DNA of 64,000 nt. Origin: Mesorhizobium sp. J428 (GTDB lineage: Bacteria > Pseudomonadota > Alphaproteobacteria > Rhizobiales > Rhizobiaceae). The notes under the pieces are model-generated. The model searched no databases, was not told the DNA's origin, and saw nothing but the letters and a program-made list of their open reading frames with translations. A program made the position numbers and the translations under genes. Every line of letters begins with the position of its first letter. Position 1 is the stretch's first letter. This document shows, piece after piece, positions 56,368-64,000 of the stretch. Where the stretch lies: positions 3,882,001 through 3,946,000 of the forward strand of contig NZ_JAJOMX010000001.1 in assembly GCF_024699925.1 (NCBI RefSeq). The letters run 5' to 3'.

Positions 56368-57824
56368 GGGCTCTCGACCTTCCCCGTCTCGACATAGACG
56401 GACTTGACCTGGCTGTAGTGGCGCAGTGCCTCCAGCGAATTCTCGCGGCCGATGCCGGAGCTCTTCGCGCCGCCGAAGGGGATTTCGACCGGCGAGAGAT
56501 TGTAGTGGTTGATCCACAGCGTTCCCGCCTGGAGGTCCGCCACGACGCGGTGGGCGCGGGCCATGTCCTGGGTGAAGACGCCGGCCGAGAGGCCGAACTC
56601 GCTGTCGTTGGCGCGGGCGATCACTTCGTCTTCTTCGTCGAAGGCAAGCACGCTCATCACCGGGCCGAAGATCTCTTCCCGGGCGATGGTCATGTCGTCG
56701 GTGACGCCGGTGAAGACGGTCGGCTCGACATAGAACCCGTTCTCGAAGCCTTGCAGCTTCGGCGCGCCGCCGCCGGTGGCGAGGGCAGCACCTTCCTTCT
56801 TGCCGATCTCGATGTAGCCCAGCACCTTGTCGTGCTGCGCCTTGTTGATGAGCGGGCCCATCTGCGTCTCGGGGTCGAGCGGGTCGCCGAGCCGGATCTT
56901 CTTGGTGCGCTCGACCAGCCGGTCGACGAAGCGGTCGCGCAGCGCGCTCTGGACGAAGACGCGGGTGCCGTTGGAGCAGACCTGGCCGGTCGAGTAGAAA
57001 TTGCCGAGCATGGCGCCGGAGATCGCGTTTTCGAGGTCGGCATCCTCGAAGACGATGAGCGGCGACTTGCCGCCGAGCTCCATCGTCGCGTGCTTCATCT
57101 GCGAGCCGGCGAGCGCCAGCACCTTCTTGCCGGTCGGCACCGAGCCGGTGAGCGACACTTTTGCCACCACCGGGTGGCCGGCGAGCGCGGCACCTACATC
57201 GCCATAGCCCTGCACCACGTTGAACAGCCCGTCTGGCAGGCCGGCCTCGGTGTAGATCTCGGCGAGCGCCAGGGCGGAAAGCGGGGTGTTCTCCGACGGC
57301 TTGAAGATCATCGCATTGCCCATGGCGAGCGCGGGTGCGGACTTCCAGCCCGCGCCCTGGATCGGGTAGTTCCACGCGCCGATGCCGACGCAGACGCCAA
57401 GCGGCTCGCGGCGCGTGTAGGCGAAGGGGCCGCCGAGGTCGACATAGTCGCCGTGGAAGGCAGCGACCGCGCCGCCGAAGAATTCGAGCGCGTCGGCCGC
57501 CGAGGCGGGGTCGGCGACCAGCGTCTCCTGGATCGCCTTGCCGGTGTCGAGGGTCTCCAGGCGCGCCAGTTCCGCGTTGCGTGCGCGCAAGATGTCGGAT
57601 GCACGGCGCAGGATGCGGCCGCGTTCGACCGGCTTCAGCCGCGCCCAGGCGGGCTGGGCAGCCCGCGCCGCCTCCACCGCCAGTTCCACGACGTTTGGCG
57701 TCGCCGAATGCAGCGTGGCGATGGTTTCGCCGGTGGCGGGATAGATGACCGGCAGCGCCTTGCCGCCCTCATCCTCGACGAAGCGGCCGTTGATGTAGTG
57801 CGAGGCTTTTGGCTGGGCGGTCAT
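56361..57824 (-). CDS. betB: Betaine-aldehyde dehydrogenase
   Basis: 487-residue aldehyde dehydrogenase oxidising betaine aldehyde to glycine betaine with NAD(P). The catalytic Cys lies in [14 protein letters not shown] (about 288), the general base Glu in [17 protein letters not shown] (about 254), and the cofactor region is [28 protein letters not shown]. The ATG at 57824 gives the family N-terminus. It is the distal gene of the leftward bet operon; only a small membrane-protein gene separates it from betA. Confidence 0.94.
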   Translation of the reverse strand: MTAQPKASHYINGRFVEDEGGKALPVIYPATGETIATLHSATPNVVELAVEAARAAQPAWARLKPVERGRILRRASDILRARNAELARLETLDTGKAIQETLVADPASAADALEFFGGAVAAFHGDYVDLGGPFAYTRREPLGVCVGIGAWNYPIQGAGWKSAPALAMGNAMIFKPSENTPLSALALAEIYTEAGLPDGLFNVVQGYGDVGAALAGHPVVAKVSLTGSVPTGKKVLALAGSQMKHATMELGGKSPLIVFEDADLENAISGAMLGNFYSTGQVCSNGTRVFVQSALRDRFVDRLVERTKKIRLGDPLDPETQMGPLINKAQHDKVLGYIEIGKKEGAALATGGGAPKLQGFENGFYVEPTVFTGVTDDMTIAREEIFGPVMSVLAFDEEDEVIARANDSEFGLSAGVFTQDMARAHRVVADLQAGTLWINHYNLSPVEIPFGGAKSSGIGRENSLEALRHYSQVKSVYVETGKVESPY

Positions 57825-57841
57825 GCGGCGCTCCTGCGGCG

Positions 57842-57988
57842 TCAGTTCTTCTGGATGGACAGGCCGTTCTGGTCGACCTTGATCTCGACGCCTTCCGGCT
57901 TCGATTGCTCGCGCCACACATAGATGCCGAGCACCACCACGACGGCGACCAGCACGCCGATGATCAGGTAGAGATTGTTGGTCTTCAT
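57842..57988 (-). CDS. Small single-pass membrane protein
   Basis: 48-residue peptide with one strongly hydrophobic helix, [19 protein letters not shown] (about 7-25), a short basic end (REQSK) and a polar C-terminal strand-like tail ending NGLSIQKN. The ATG at 57988 follows an AAGGAACAG ribosome site. It is placed between betA and betB with short spacers on both sides, so it is co-transcribed. The function is unknown; small proteins of similar shape occur in alphaproteobacteria. Confidence 0.72.
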   Translation of the reverse strand: MKTNNLYLIIGVLVAVVVVLGIYVWREQSKPEGVEIKVDQNGLSIQKN

Positions 57989-58047
57989 TGTCTGTTCCTT
58001 GCTGTTTCCACCCTCATAGCCCGCGCGCGTCCGATGCGGAAGCCGGG

Positions 58048-59706
58048 CTACCGGTCGCTTTCGCGCCAGCGCGGGTTGATCCAAGGCTCCTGATTGGAGG
58101 GCGGCAGGGGCGTCTTGCCTAGTATGTGGTCGGACGCCTTCTCGCCGGTCATGATCGACGGCGCGTTGAGGTTGCCGTTGGTCACGCGCGGGAAGATGGA
58201 GGAATCGGCAACGCGCAGGCCCTCGACGCCGATCACGCGGCACTCCGGGTCCACGACGGCATGGGCATCGTCCGCGCGGCCCATCCGGCACGAGCCGCAG
58301 GGGTGGTAGGCGCTCTCGACATGCTCGCGGATGAAATCGTCGAGCTCGTCGTCGCTCTGCACGTGGCTGCCGGGCGAGATCTCCTTGCCTCGATAGGGCG
58401 CAAACGCCTCCTGGCCGAAGATCTCGCGGGTGAGGCGGATGCAGTGGCGGAAGTCGGCCCAGTCGTCGGGGTGCGACATGTAGTTGAAACGGATCACCGG
58501 CGGCATGGCGGGCTCGGCCGAGCGCAGCGTGATCGAGCCGCGCGACTTCGACCGCATCGGCCCGACATGCGCCTGGAAGCCGTGCGACTTCGCCGCCGAC
58601 TTGCCGTCGTAGCGCATGGCGGCCGGGAGGAAATGATACTGGATGTCGGGATAGTCGACGCCGGCCTTCGAGCGGACGAAGGCGGCGGCTTCGAAATGGT
58701 TGGTTGCGCCGAGCCCATCGCCCCAGACCAGCCAGCGCGCGCCGATCAGCGCCTTGGAAAAGGGGTTGAGCACGGAGTGCAGTGTGACGGGCTGCGTCGC
58801 CTCCTGTTGGATGTAGAGTTCGAGATGGTCCTGCAGGTTCTGGCCGACGCCGGGCCGGTCGGCGACCACGCCGATGCCGTGTTCGGCCAGATGCGCGGCA
58901 GGTCCGATGCCCGACAGCATCAGCAGCTTGGGTGAATTGATCGAGGAGGCGGCAAGCACGACCTCGCGTTTTGCCTTAACGACCTGAATCTCCGTACCAA
59001 GCTGGATCTCGACGCCTGTGGCGCGGTGATTCTCGATCACAACGCGCCGCGCCATGCCCTTGAGAAGACTCACGTTCGGCCTTCTGAGCGCCGGCCTCAG
59101 ATAGGCATTGGCAGCCGACCAGCGGCGGCCCATGTGGATGGTCTGCTCCATCCAGCCGAAGCCTTCCTGCTTGGAGCCGTTGTAGTCCTCGGTGGTCTCG
59201 AAGCCCGCCTGCTTGCCTGCCTCGACGAAGGCCCGGTAGAGCGGATTGAACAGCTGGCCGCGCCGGACATGCAGCGGGCCGTCTGTGCCGCGCCAGCCCT
59301 CCTCGCCACCATGCGAGTGCTCCATCCGCTTGTAGTAGGGCAGCACGTCGGCATAGGCCCAGCCGGCCGCGCCCTGCGCGGCCCAGTGGTCGAAGTCGCG
59401 TGCATGGCCGCGGACATAGACCATGCCGTTGATGGAGGAGGAGCCGCCGATGACCTTGCCGCGCGGGGTGGCGAGCACGCGGTTGCCGAGATGCGGCTCG
59501 GGCTCGGTGCGGAAGCCCCAGTCGTAGAGGCTCATGTTCATCGGGATCGACAGGGCCGACGGCATCTGGATCAGCGGGCCGAAATCCGAGCCGCCATGCT
59601 CGATGACGATGACCGTGTGCTTGCCGTCCTCGGAGAGCCGGTAGGCGAGCGCGCAGCCGGCAGAGCCGGCGCCGACGATGACGAAATCGGCTTCGCGCTG
59701 CGCCAT
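58048..59706 (-). CDS. betA: Choline dehydrogenase
   Basis: 552-residue GMC-family FAD oxidoreductase converting choline to betaine aldehyde. FAD-binding [16 protein letters not shown] (about 9-24), GMC signature 1 region [20 protein letters not shown] and signature 2 region [18 protein letters not shown] are present, with the active-site His in [11 protein letters not shown] and the final [16 protein letters not shown]. The ATG at 59706 shares one base with the betC stop. Probably membrane-associated. Confidence 0.95.
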   Translation of the reverse strand: MAQREADFVIVGAGSAGCALAYRLSEDGKHTVIVIEHGGSDFGPLIQMPSALSIPMNMSLYDWGFRTEPEPHLGNRVLATPRGKVIGGSSSINGMVYVRGHARDFDHWAAQGAAGWAYADVLPYYKRMEHSHGGEEGWRGTDGPLHVRRGQLFNPLYRAFVEAGKQAGFETTEDYNGSKQEGFGWMEQTIHMGRRWSAANAYLRPALRRPNVSLLKGMARRVVIENHRATGVEIQLGTEIQVVKAKREVVLAASSINSPKLLMLSGIGPAAHLAEHGIGVVADRPGVGQNLQDHLELYIQQEATQPVTLHSVLNPFSKALIGARWLVWGDGLGATNHFEAAAFVRSKAGVDYPDIQYHFLPAAMRYDGKSAAKSHGFQAHVGPMRSKSRGSITLRSAEPAMPPVIRFNYMSHPDDWADFRHCIRLTREIFGQEAFAPYRGKEISPGSHVQSDDELDDFIREHVESAYHPCGSCRMGRADDAHAVVDPECRVIGVEGLRVADSSIFPRVTNGNLNAPSIMTGEKASDHILGKTPLPPSNQEPWINPRWRESDR

Positions 59707-61229
59707 CACTCGCCCCTCGGCCAGCGTTTGGACTCTTCCAGCACGTTCAGGTCCATGTGGTTGCGCATGTAGCGCTCGGACGCCTTCTGCAGCGGCTGGA
59801 AGTCCCAGGGGTAGTAGGAGCCGTTGCGGAGCGCCGGGTAGATCACCCAACGGCGAGCCTGGCTCTCGCGCACCTCGGCGTCGAAGCGCGCCATGTCCCA
59901 GCGCACGCGGACCGCAGCCATGAACTTGCCGACGAGATCGGCGTAGGCCGGGTCGGCGGCCAGATTGGTCTTCTCGAGCGGATCGGCGTCGAGGTCGAAG
60001 AGCTGCGGCGGGTCGAGGTCGCAATGGACGAACTTGAAGCGGCCGTCGCGGATGGCGACCAACGGCGCATAGGAACCTTCGGCGGCATATTCCATCAGCA
60101 CCGGCTCGGCGCGCGCATCGCCCTTCGCCAGCGGCAGCAACGACTGACCGTCGGTCCAGGGCATGATCGCCGTCATATCGATGCCGGCGAGGTCGCAGAG
60201 CGTCGGGCAGATGTCGAGGTTCGACACCGGCGTCGTGACGAGGTCTGCGGGCACGCCCTTGCCGGCGATCATCAGCGGCACGCGGGCCGAGCCCTCGTAG
60301 AAGTTCATCTTGAACCAGAGGCCGCGCTCGCCGAGCATCTCGCCGTGGTCGGAGCAGAACAGGATGACCGTGTCGTCGGCCATGCGGGTGCGGGCGAGCG
60401 TGTCGAGGAGTTCGCCCACCTTGTCGTCGATGTAGGAGATGTTGGCGAAGTAGCCGCGGCGCGAGCGGCGGATCTGCTCCGTCTGGATATCGAAGGACGC
60501 GTAGTCGCTGGCGAGGTAAAGCCGCTGCGAATGCGGGTCCTGCTTTTCGTGCGGTATGAAGCCGACGGTCGGTTCCAGATGCGCACAGTCCTCGTAGAGG
60601 TCCCAATATCTGCGCCGTGCGACGAACGGGTCGTGTGGGTGGGTGAAGGAGACCGTCAGGCACCAGGGCCGGCGGGCCGGGTTATCGTGCTCACGCGACA
60701 GCTGGTAGAGCTTCTGGCTGGCGAGGAAGGTGACCTCGTCGTCATATTCGAGCTGGTTGGTGGTCTCGGCGACGCCGGCGCCGGTGACGGAGCCGAGATT
60801 GTGGTACCACCAGTCGATGCGCTCGCCAGGTTTGCGGTAGTCGGGCGTCCAGCCGAAATCGGCCGGGTAGATGTCGGTCGTCAGCCGCTCCTCGTAACCG
60901 TGCAGCTGGTCCGGTCCGACGAAATGCATCTTGCCGGAGAGACAAGTGTAGTAGCCGGCCGCGCGCAGGTGGTGCGCGAAGGTGGGGATCGAGGAGGCGA
61001 ACTCGGCAGCGTTGTCGTAGACCCGCGTCCGCGACGGCAGCTGCCCGCTCATGAAGGAGGCGCGGCCAGGCGCGCAGAGCGGTGAGGCGGTGTAGTTGTT
61101 GGCGAACCGTGCCGAGCGGGCAGCCAGCGCCTTCAGGTTCGGCGCATGGAGGAAGTCGGCGGGGCCATCGGGGAACAGCGTTCCCGTCATCTGGTCGACC
61201 ATGACGATGAGGATGTTGGGGCGGGTCAT
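59706..61229 (-). CDS. betC: Choline-sulfatase
   Basis: 507-residue type I sulfatase hydrolysing choline-O-sulfate to choline and sulfate. The formylglycine motif CxPxR is CAPGR in [16 protein letters not shown] (Cys about 52), and metal ligands lie in [20 protein letters not shown] and [12 protein letters not shown]. The C-terminal region [17 protein letters not shown] is typical of BetC. A sulfatase-maturating enzyme is not seen in the window. It lets the cell obtain sulfate, carbon and the osmoprotectant betaine; it is preceded by betI. Confidence 0.95.
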   Translation of the reverse strand: MTRPNILIVMVDQMTGTLFPDGPADFLHAPNLKALAARSARFANNYTASPLCAPGRASFMSGQLPSRTRVYDNAAEFASSIPTFAHHLRAAGYYTCLSGKMHFVGPDQLHGYEERLTTDIYPADFGWTPDYRKPGERIDWWYHNLGSVTGAGVAETTNQLEYDDEVTFLASQKLYQLSREHDNPARRPWCLTVSFTHPHDPFVARRRYWDLYEDCAHLEPTVGFIPHEKQDPHSQRLYLASDYASFDIQTEQIRRSRRGYFANISYIDDKVGELLDTLARTRMADDTVILFCSDHGEMLGERGLWFKMNFYEGSARVPLMIAGKGVPADLVTTPVSNLDICPTLCDLAGIDMTAIMPWTDGQSLLPLAKGDARAEPVLMEYAAEGSYAPLVAIRDGRFKFVHCDLDPPQLFDLDADPLEKTNLAADPAYADLVGKFMAAVRVRWDMARFDAEVRESQARRWVIYPALRNGSYYPWDFQPLQKASERYMRNHMDLNVLEESKRWPRGE

Positions 61230-61278
61230 CGGAGGCTCTCCAACATTTCCGCCCTGTGGGCGCGGCGGTCCTGGTGCT

Positions 61279-61863
61279 TCATCCCGCCCTCGCCAGATTG
61301 AGCGAGACATAGTCCTCCACCAGCGCGATGGCCGAGGCAGGGTCGGGCGCGCCGTTCTTCAGCGCGCGGCGGATGTAGAGGCCGTCGATCAGCGCCGCGA
61401 TGCCTTCCGCGACATGGAGGGCATCGGGACGCGGCAGGAGGCGCAGCAGGGCGTCGGTCAGGTTCGAGTGGAGCCGCCGCGCATAGATCGCGAGAAGCCG
61501 GCGCATCTCGGGCGAGCGCTGCGCCTCGACGTAGAAGGCGAGCCAGGCCGCCACCACTTCCTCGCCGAACTGCGGCGCGGAGAAGTTGACCGCGATGATC
61601 GCCGACAGGCGCTCGCGCGGCGTCTCGGCCCGGGCGAGTGCGGCTCGCAGCTCGCGGCCGAGATCGGCCAGCAGCGAGCGCATCGTTGCCCTGAGCAGGT
61701 CGTCCTTGGCGCCGAAATAATGATGCGCGAGCGCCGACGATACGCCGGCGCGACCGGCGATCTGCGACATCGTCACGTCAAGCGAGCCGTGCTCGCCGAT
61801 GGCGGCCACCGTGGCGTCGATCAGGGCGCGGCGGCGCAAGGGTTCCATTCCGATCTTCGGCAT
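61279..61863 (-). CDS. betI: Choline-responsive TetR-family repressor BetI
   Basis: 194-residue TetR regulator. The start [51 protein letters not shown] is the canonical BetI DNA-binding domain, and the C-terminal domain binds choline. It heads the operon betI-betC-betA-orf-betB, the rhizobial order in which choline sulfate is used. It likely represses the operon by binding the palindrome upstream at 61882-61895 and is relieved by choline. Confidence 0.95.
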   Translation of the reverse strand: MPKIGMEPLRRRALIDATVAAIGEHGSLDVTMSQIAGRAGVSSALAHHYFGAKDDLLRATMRSLLADLGRELRAALARAETPRERLSAIIAVNFSAPQFGEEVVAAWLAFYVEAQRSPEMRRLLAIYARRLHSNLTDALLRLLPRPDALHVAEGIAALIDGLYIRRALKNGAPDPASAIALVEDYVSLNLARAG

Positions 61864-61881
61864 GGAGCGAGGCTATTTTTT

Positions 61882-61895
61882 ATTGACGCGTCAAT
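61882..61895. promoter_or_regulatory. BetI operator candidate, 14-bp palindrome
   Basis: ATTGACGCGTCAAT is a perfect palindrome set in an AT-rich stretch (61875-61906) in the 116-base gap between betI and the divergent SDR gene. Flanking TTTTTATTGA and TCAATAAAAA extend imperfect symmetry. BetI boxes in related bacteria are AT-rich palindromes at this location. The SDR gene may share this control. Confidence 0.65.
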
Positions 61896-61979
61896 CAATA
61901 AAAATACCGCCACCCGATGCCGCGATTGCGCCAGTCATGCGGGCTTTACCCGCAGCGCCGCTGCGTTCATTCTGCCATC

Positions 61980-62723
61980 ATGAGACATGCGGCGGTGGTG
62001 ACCGGCGGTGCATCTGGGATCGGCCTCGCGGTGGTGACGCGGCTGCTTGAGGACGGCTGGCCGGTCGCCGTGATCGACTTCAACGCCGACGCGCTCGTCC
62101 AGGCCGAGAACGACCTCGAGGGCGAGAACGTCATCTTCGTGCAGGCCGACGTCACCGATGAGGACGAGGTGACGGCGGCCTTCGACGAGATCGTCGACAG
62201 GGTGGGCCTGATCGGCGGATTGGTGAACTCGGCCGGGGTGGCCAAGGCCGCGAGCGTCGAGGACACGACGGCCGAATTCATGCGCGAGATGCTGGAAGCC
62301 AACCTCGTCGGGCCGTTCCTCGCGTCCAAGGCCGCGCTGGAGCGGATGGGCGAGACGCTGGCGATCGTGAACATCGGCTCGGTCTCCGGCCTGCGCGCCA
62401 ATCATGGCCGGCTGGCCTACGGCTCGGCAAAAGCGGGGCTCAAGCTGATGACCGAGGTGATGGCGGTGGAGCTCGCGACGCAGGGCGTGCGGGTCAACAG
62501 TGTGGCACCGGGGCCGATCGACACGCCGATGGTGGCGCGGCTGCACGGGGCGCCGGAGAAGGCGCTGTGGCGCGAGCGCATCCCGCAGGAGCGCTACGGC
62601 CGCGCCGACGAGGTGGCGGGCGCGATCGCCTTTCTTCTGTCACCGGAGGCGAGCTATATCACCGGCCAGACCGTCGCCGTCGACGGCGGGTTCCTGGCAG
62701 GTGGTATCATTGCCCAAGACTAG
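61980..62723 (+). CDS. Classical short-chain dehydrogenase/reductase
   Basis: 247-residue SDR oxidoreductase. Cofactor motif TGGASGIGLAVV (about 9-20), NSAGVAK, catalytic Ser in NIGSVSG and YGSAKAG (Tyr-x-x-x-Lys) near residue 146, then PGPIDTPMV. FabG-like; the acidic residue after strand 2 (VIDFNAD) suggests NAD rather than NADP. The substrate is unknown. It is divergent from betI, 116 bases away, and its end overlaps the next gene. Confidence 0.87.
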   Translation: MRHAAVVTGGASGIGLAVVTRLLEDGWPVAVIDFNADALVQAENDLEGENVIFVQADVTDEDEVTAAFDEIVDRVGLIGGLVNSAGVAKAASVEDTTAEFMREMLEANLVGPFLASKAALERMGETLAIVNIGSVSGLRANHGRLAYGSAKAGLKLMTEVMAVELATQGVRVNSVAPGPIDTPMVARLHGAPEKALWRERIPQERYGRADEVAGAIAFLLSPEASYITGQTVAVDGGFLAGGIIAQD

Positions 62724-63195
62724 ACTGTCCGTTGCCGCAGTGCTGTTCGCTGTCGCATGCCCGGCCTGGGCTGAGCCCGATGTCGGCGATGTCTCGAACC
62801 GGTTCTGCGAACTTCAGACGGCCGACGACATGGCGGGTCTGCGCGAGCTGATGACGGCGGACCTGCGTGCGATCGTCGAGGACGCCGAGGAGCGCAACGC
62901 CGCGGTCGCCGACGCATCCGGTCATGACAGCGCGCCGCTCGCGGCGGGGATCCCCTATCGCGGCGTGGTCGCCAGGCCGGCCTCCTGTCTGGCGTCGGGC
63001 GTTTCGCCTGCGACCAATGTCACGATCGTGGACATCGCCTATGCGTCCGAGAAAGGCGAGCGGTGGACCGACAGGCTTGTGCTGAAGGCCGAAACCGGCG
63101 AGATGCGCGTCGACGACATCCTGTTCGCGTCCTTTCCGACGGACACCTATCAGGCCGGCCTGCGCCGCGTGCTGGCCGACACGTTCGATCAGTAA
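62710..63195 (+). CDS. Small secreted protein, paralogue of the next gene
   Basis: 161-residue predicted periplasmic protein with a signal peptide (RLSVAAVLFAVACPAWA). I do not recognise a characterised family. It contains FCELQTADDMAGLRELMTADL near the mature N-terminus and ERWTDRLVLKAETGEMRVDDILF near the C-terminus, a layout shared with the following gene; the fold may be NTF2-like. The start is uncertain: TTG at 62710 has AGGTGG upstream, GTG at 62701 is an alternative. Both overlap the SDR end. Confidence 0.65.
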   Translation: MPKTRLSVAAVLFAVACPAWAEPDVGDVSNRFCELQTADDMAGLRELMTADLRAIVEDAEERNAAVADASGHDSAPLAAGIPYRGVVARPASCLASGVSPATNVTIVDIAYASEKGERWTDRLVLKAETGEMRVDDILFASFPTDTYQAGLRRVLADTFDQ

Positions 63196-63205
63196 GGGGT
63201 GATCA

Positions 63206-63713
63206 ATGAGGGGGACCACCTTGAAGCGCAGCCTGCTCGCCGCCCTGTTGTCGCTGACCGCTTTCGGCGCATCGGCGCAGGATCAGCCCCAGCGCGCGGA
63301 AGCGGCCCTGGGCGAGGCATTCTGCCTGATGAAGGACAACCCGGAGGCGGCCGGTCCGTTGCTGCTGGTGACGCCGGCGCTGGCGGCCGAAATCCGTGCG
63401 GCGATGGCGAAAAACGCCGAGATCCAGAAGGCGCATCCAGACGAGAAGCCGCCGCTCGGCGACGGCGTGCCGTTCCAGAGCTACCAGGACGTCTCGCCAA
63501 GATGCGAAGTGGGCACGCTCGAGGGTGAGGGGGGCCGGCGCCGTGGTCGAGATCAGGCACGGTTTCCCGGACGAGCCGTCCGCAAACTACTCCGACCGCC
63601 TCGTCCTCGGTGCAGGCTGGAACGAGGGCACGCTCGGCATCGACGACATTCTCTACGGCGCGGAAGGCGACCACGGCACGCTGCGCAAGACGCTGGTCGC
63701 GGCGTTCGAATAG
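63206..63713 (+). CDS. Small secreted protein, paralogue of the previous gene, frameshifted
   Basis: The frame from ATG 63206 encodes a signal peptide (LKRSLLAALLSLTAFGASA), FCLMKDNPEAAGPLLLV and FQSYQDVSPRCEVGTLEGEG, then slips at a run of six G (63529-63534). The next frame continues AGAVVEIRHGFPDEPSANYSDRLVLGAGWNEGTLGIDDILY to 63713. Five G give a 168-residue protein whose C-terminus (YSDRLVLGAGWNEGTLGIDDILY) aligns with the preceding gene (WTDRLVLKAETGEMRVDDILF). The two probably arose by tandem duplication. The function is unknown. Confidence 0.68.
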
Positions 63714-63716
63714 CGC

Positions 63717-64000
63717 TCAGAAGATCTCCCATCGCCCATAGGCGGGGATCTTGAGCGCCGGCCGGGCGATGTCGATCCCGGCCACCAGGCCCATGAAATG
63801 CAGCTCCAGCCCGCTGGTCGCGCCGACCGACAGGCCGGCAAGCCCGTGCAGCGTGGCGTAAAAATCTCCCGTCGCGGCCGACCAGCCGATTGCGCCGATG
63901 CCCGCCGCGAAGTCGCGGCCGGTCGCATTGGGCGGCATCGTCGCGCCGAGTTCCGGCACGGAGCGCAGCACATGCGCGACGAAGCTGTTGGAGTTCGGCC
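63717..64000 (-). CDS. DUF3750-like protein, 5' end beyond window
   Basis: The last 93 residues of a protein read from the right edge: PNSNSFVAHVLRSVPELGATM, PPNATGRDFAAGIGAI, then a hydrophobic GLAGLSVGATSGLELHFMGLVAGID and the terminal IPAYGRWEIF. The NSNSFVAHVLRSVPEL and NATGRDF pattern resembles the DUF3750 family. The start lies beyond position 64000. It runs convergently to the secreted paralogues with three bases between ends. Function is unknown. Confidence 0.65.
   Translation of the reverse strand, partial: PNSNSFVAHVLRSVPELGATMPPNATGRDFAAGIGAIGWSAATGDFYATLHGLAGLSVGATSGLELHFMGLVAGIDIARPALKIPAYGRWEIF

Overview
The window looks like chromosomal DNA of a high-GC alphaproteobacterium of the Hyphomicrobiales (Rhizobiales), most likely near Mesorhizobium/Phyllobacteriaceae. 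This is inferred from gene content: an frcBCA/frcK fructose system with a ROK repressor, a glgP-glgB-glgC-glgA-pgm glycogen operon, a betI-betC-betA-betB choline-sulfate operon, and a NodQ-like fused CysN/CysC. No rRNA is present to settle the taxonomy.

Layout. (1) 1-615: the 3'-truncated part of rfbA (dTDP-glucose synthesis). (2) 1.4-12.4 kb: a near-complete type II secretion system in two divergent operons, gspL-M-C/N-K-E-F-H-I-J leftward and gspD-O-G rightward, with an acidic orphan protein at the left end. (3) 12.5-25.6 kb: a surface-polysaccharide locus with a Wzm/Wzt-type ABC exporter, two sugar epimerases, a GT-39-like membrane protein, a sulfotransferase, GT4 and GT2 glycosyltransferases, an ExoY/WbaP-type initiating transferase, a FlaA1/CapD-type dehydratase and an O-antigen ligase/polymerase. 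The membrane protein and sulfotransferase (15.9-18.1 kb) are markedly AT-richer and look imported. (4) 26.0-29.6 kb: cysD-cysNC-cysQ, which make PAPS and recycle PAP, the donor and by-product of a sulfotransferase. (5) 29.6-30.4 kb: a HigBA toxin-antitoxin pair. (6) 30.4-36.0 kb: fructose-type ABC uptake, kinase and ROK repressor. (7) 36.2-45.3 kb: glycogen operon. (8) 45.3-47.2 kb: a TetR-AHSA1-GST cassette. (9) 47.4-51.0 kb: glgX and an alpha-glucosidase. (10) 51.0 kb: tRNA-Pro(CGG). (11) 51.2-55.0 kb: phosphomannomutase and a GDP-mannose pyrophosphorylase fused to an AGE-type isomerase domain. (12) 55.0-55.7 kb: a RelE/HigA-like toxin-antitoxin pair. (13) 55.8-61.9 kb: a quinone reductase and the choline-sulfate to betaine operon. 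(14) 62.0-64.0 kb: an SDR, two tandem secreted paralogues and a partial DUF3750 protein.

Two themes stand out. First, sugar flux: fructose uptake, glycogen turnover, pgm, phosphomannomutase, GDP-mannose and dTDP-glucose synthesis feed nucleotide sugars to the polysaccharide locus, and the adjacent PAPS genes plus a sulfotransferase suggest that the polymer is sulfated (inference). Second, eight otherwise well-conserved genes (gspO, the wzt-like ATPase, higA, frcC, glgC, the alpha-glucosidase, the GMP-AGE fusion and a secreted paralogue) each carry one short frameshift, mostly an extra G in a G run. That pattern is more like uncorrected sequencing error than eight independent pseudogenes, so these genes are annotated across their full span.
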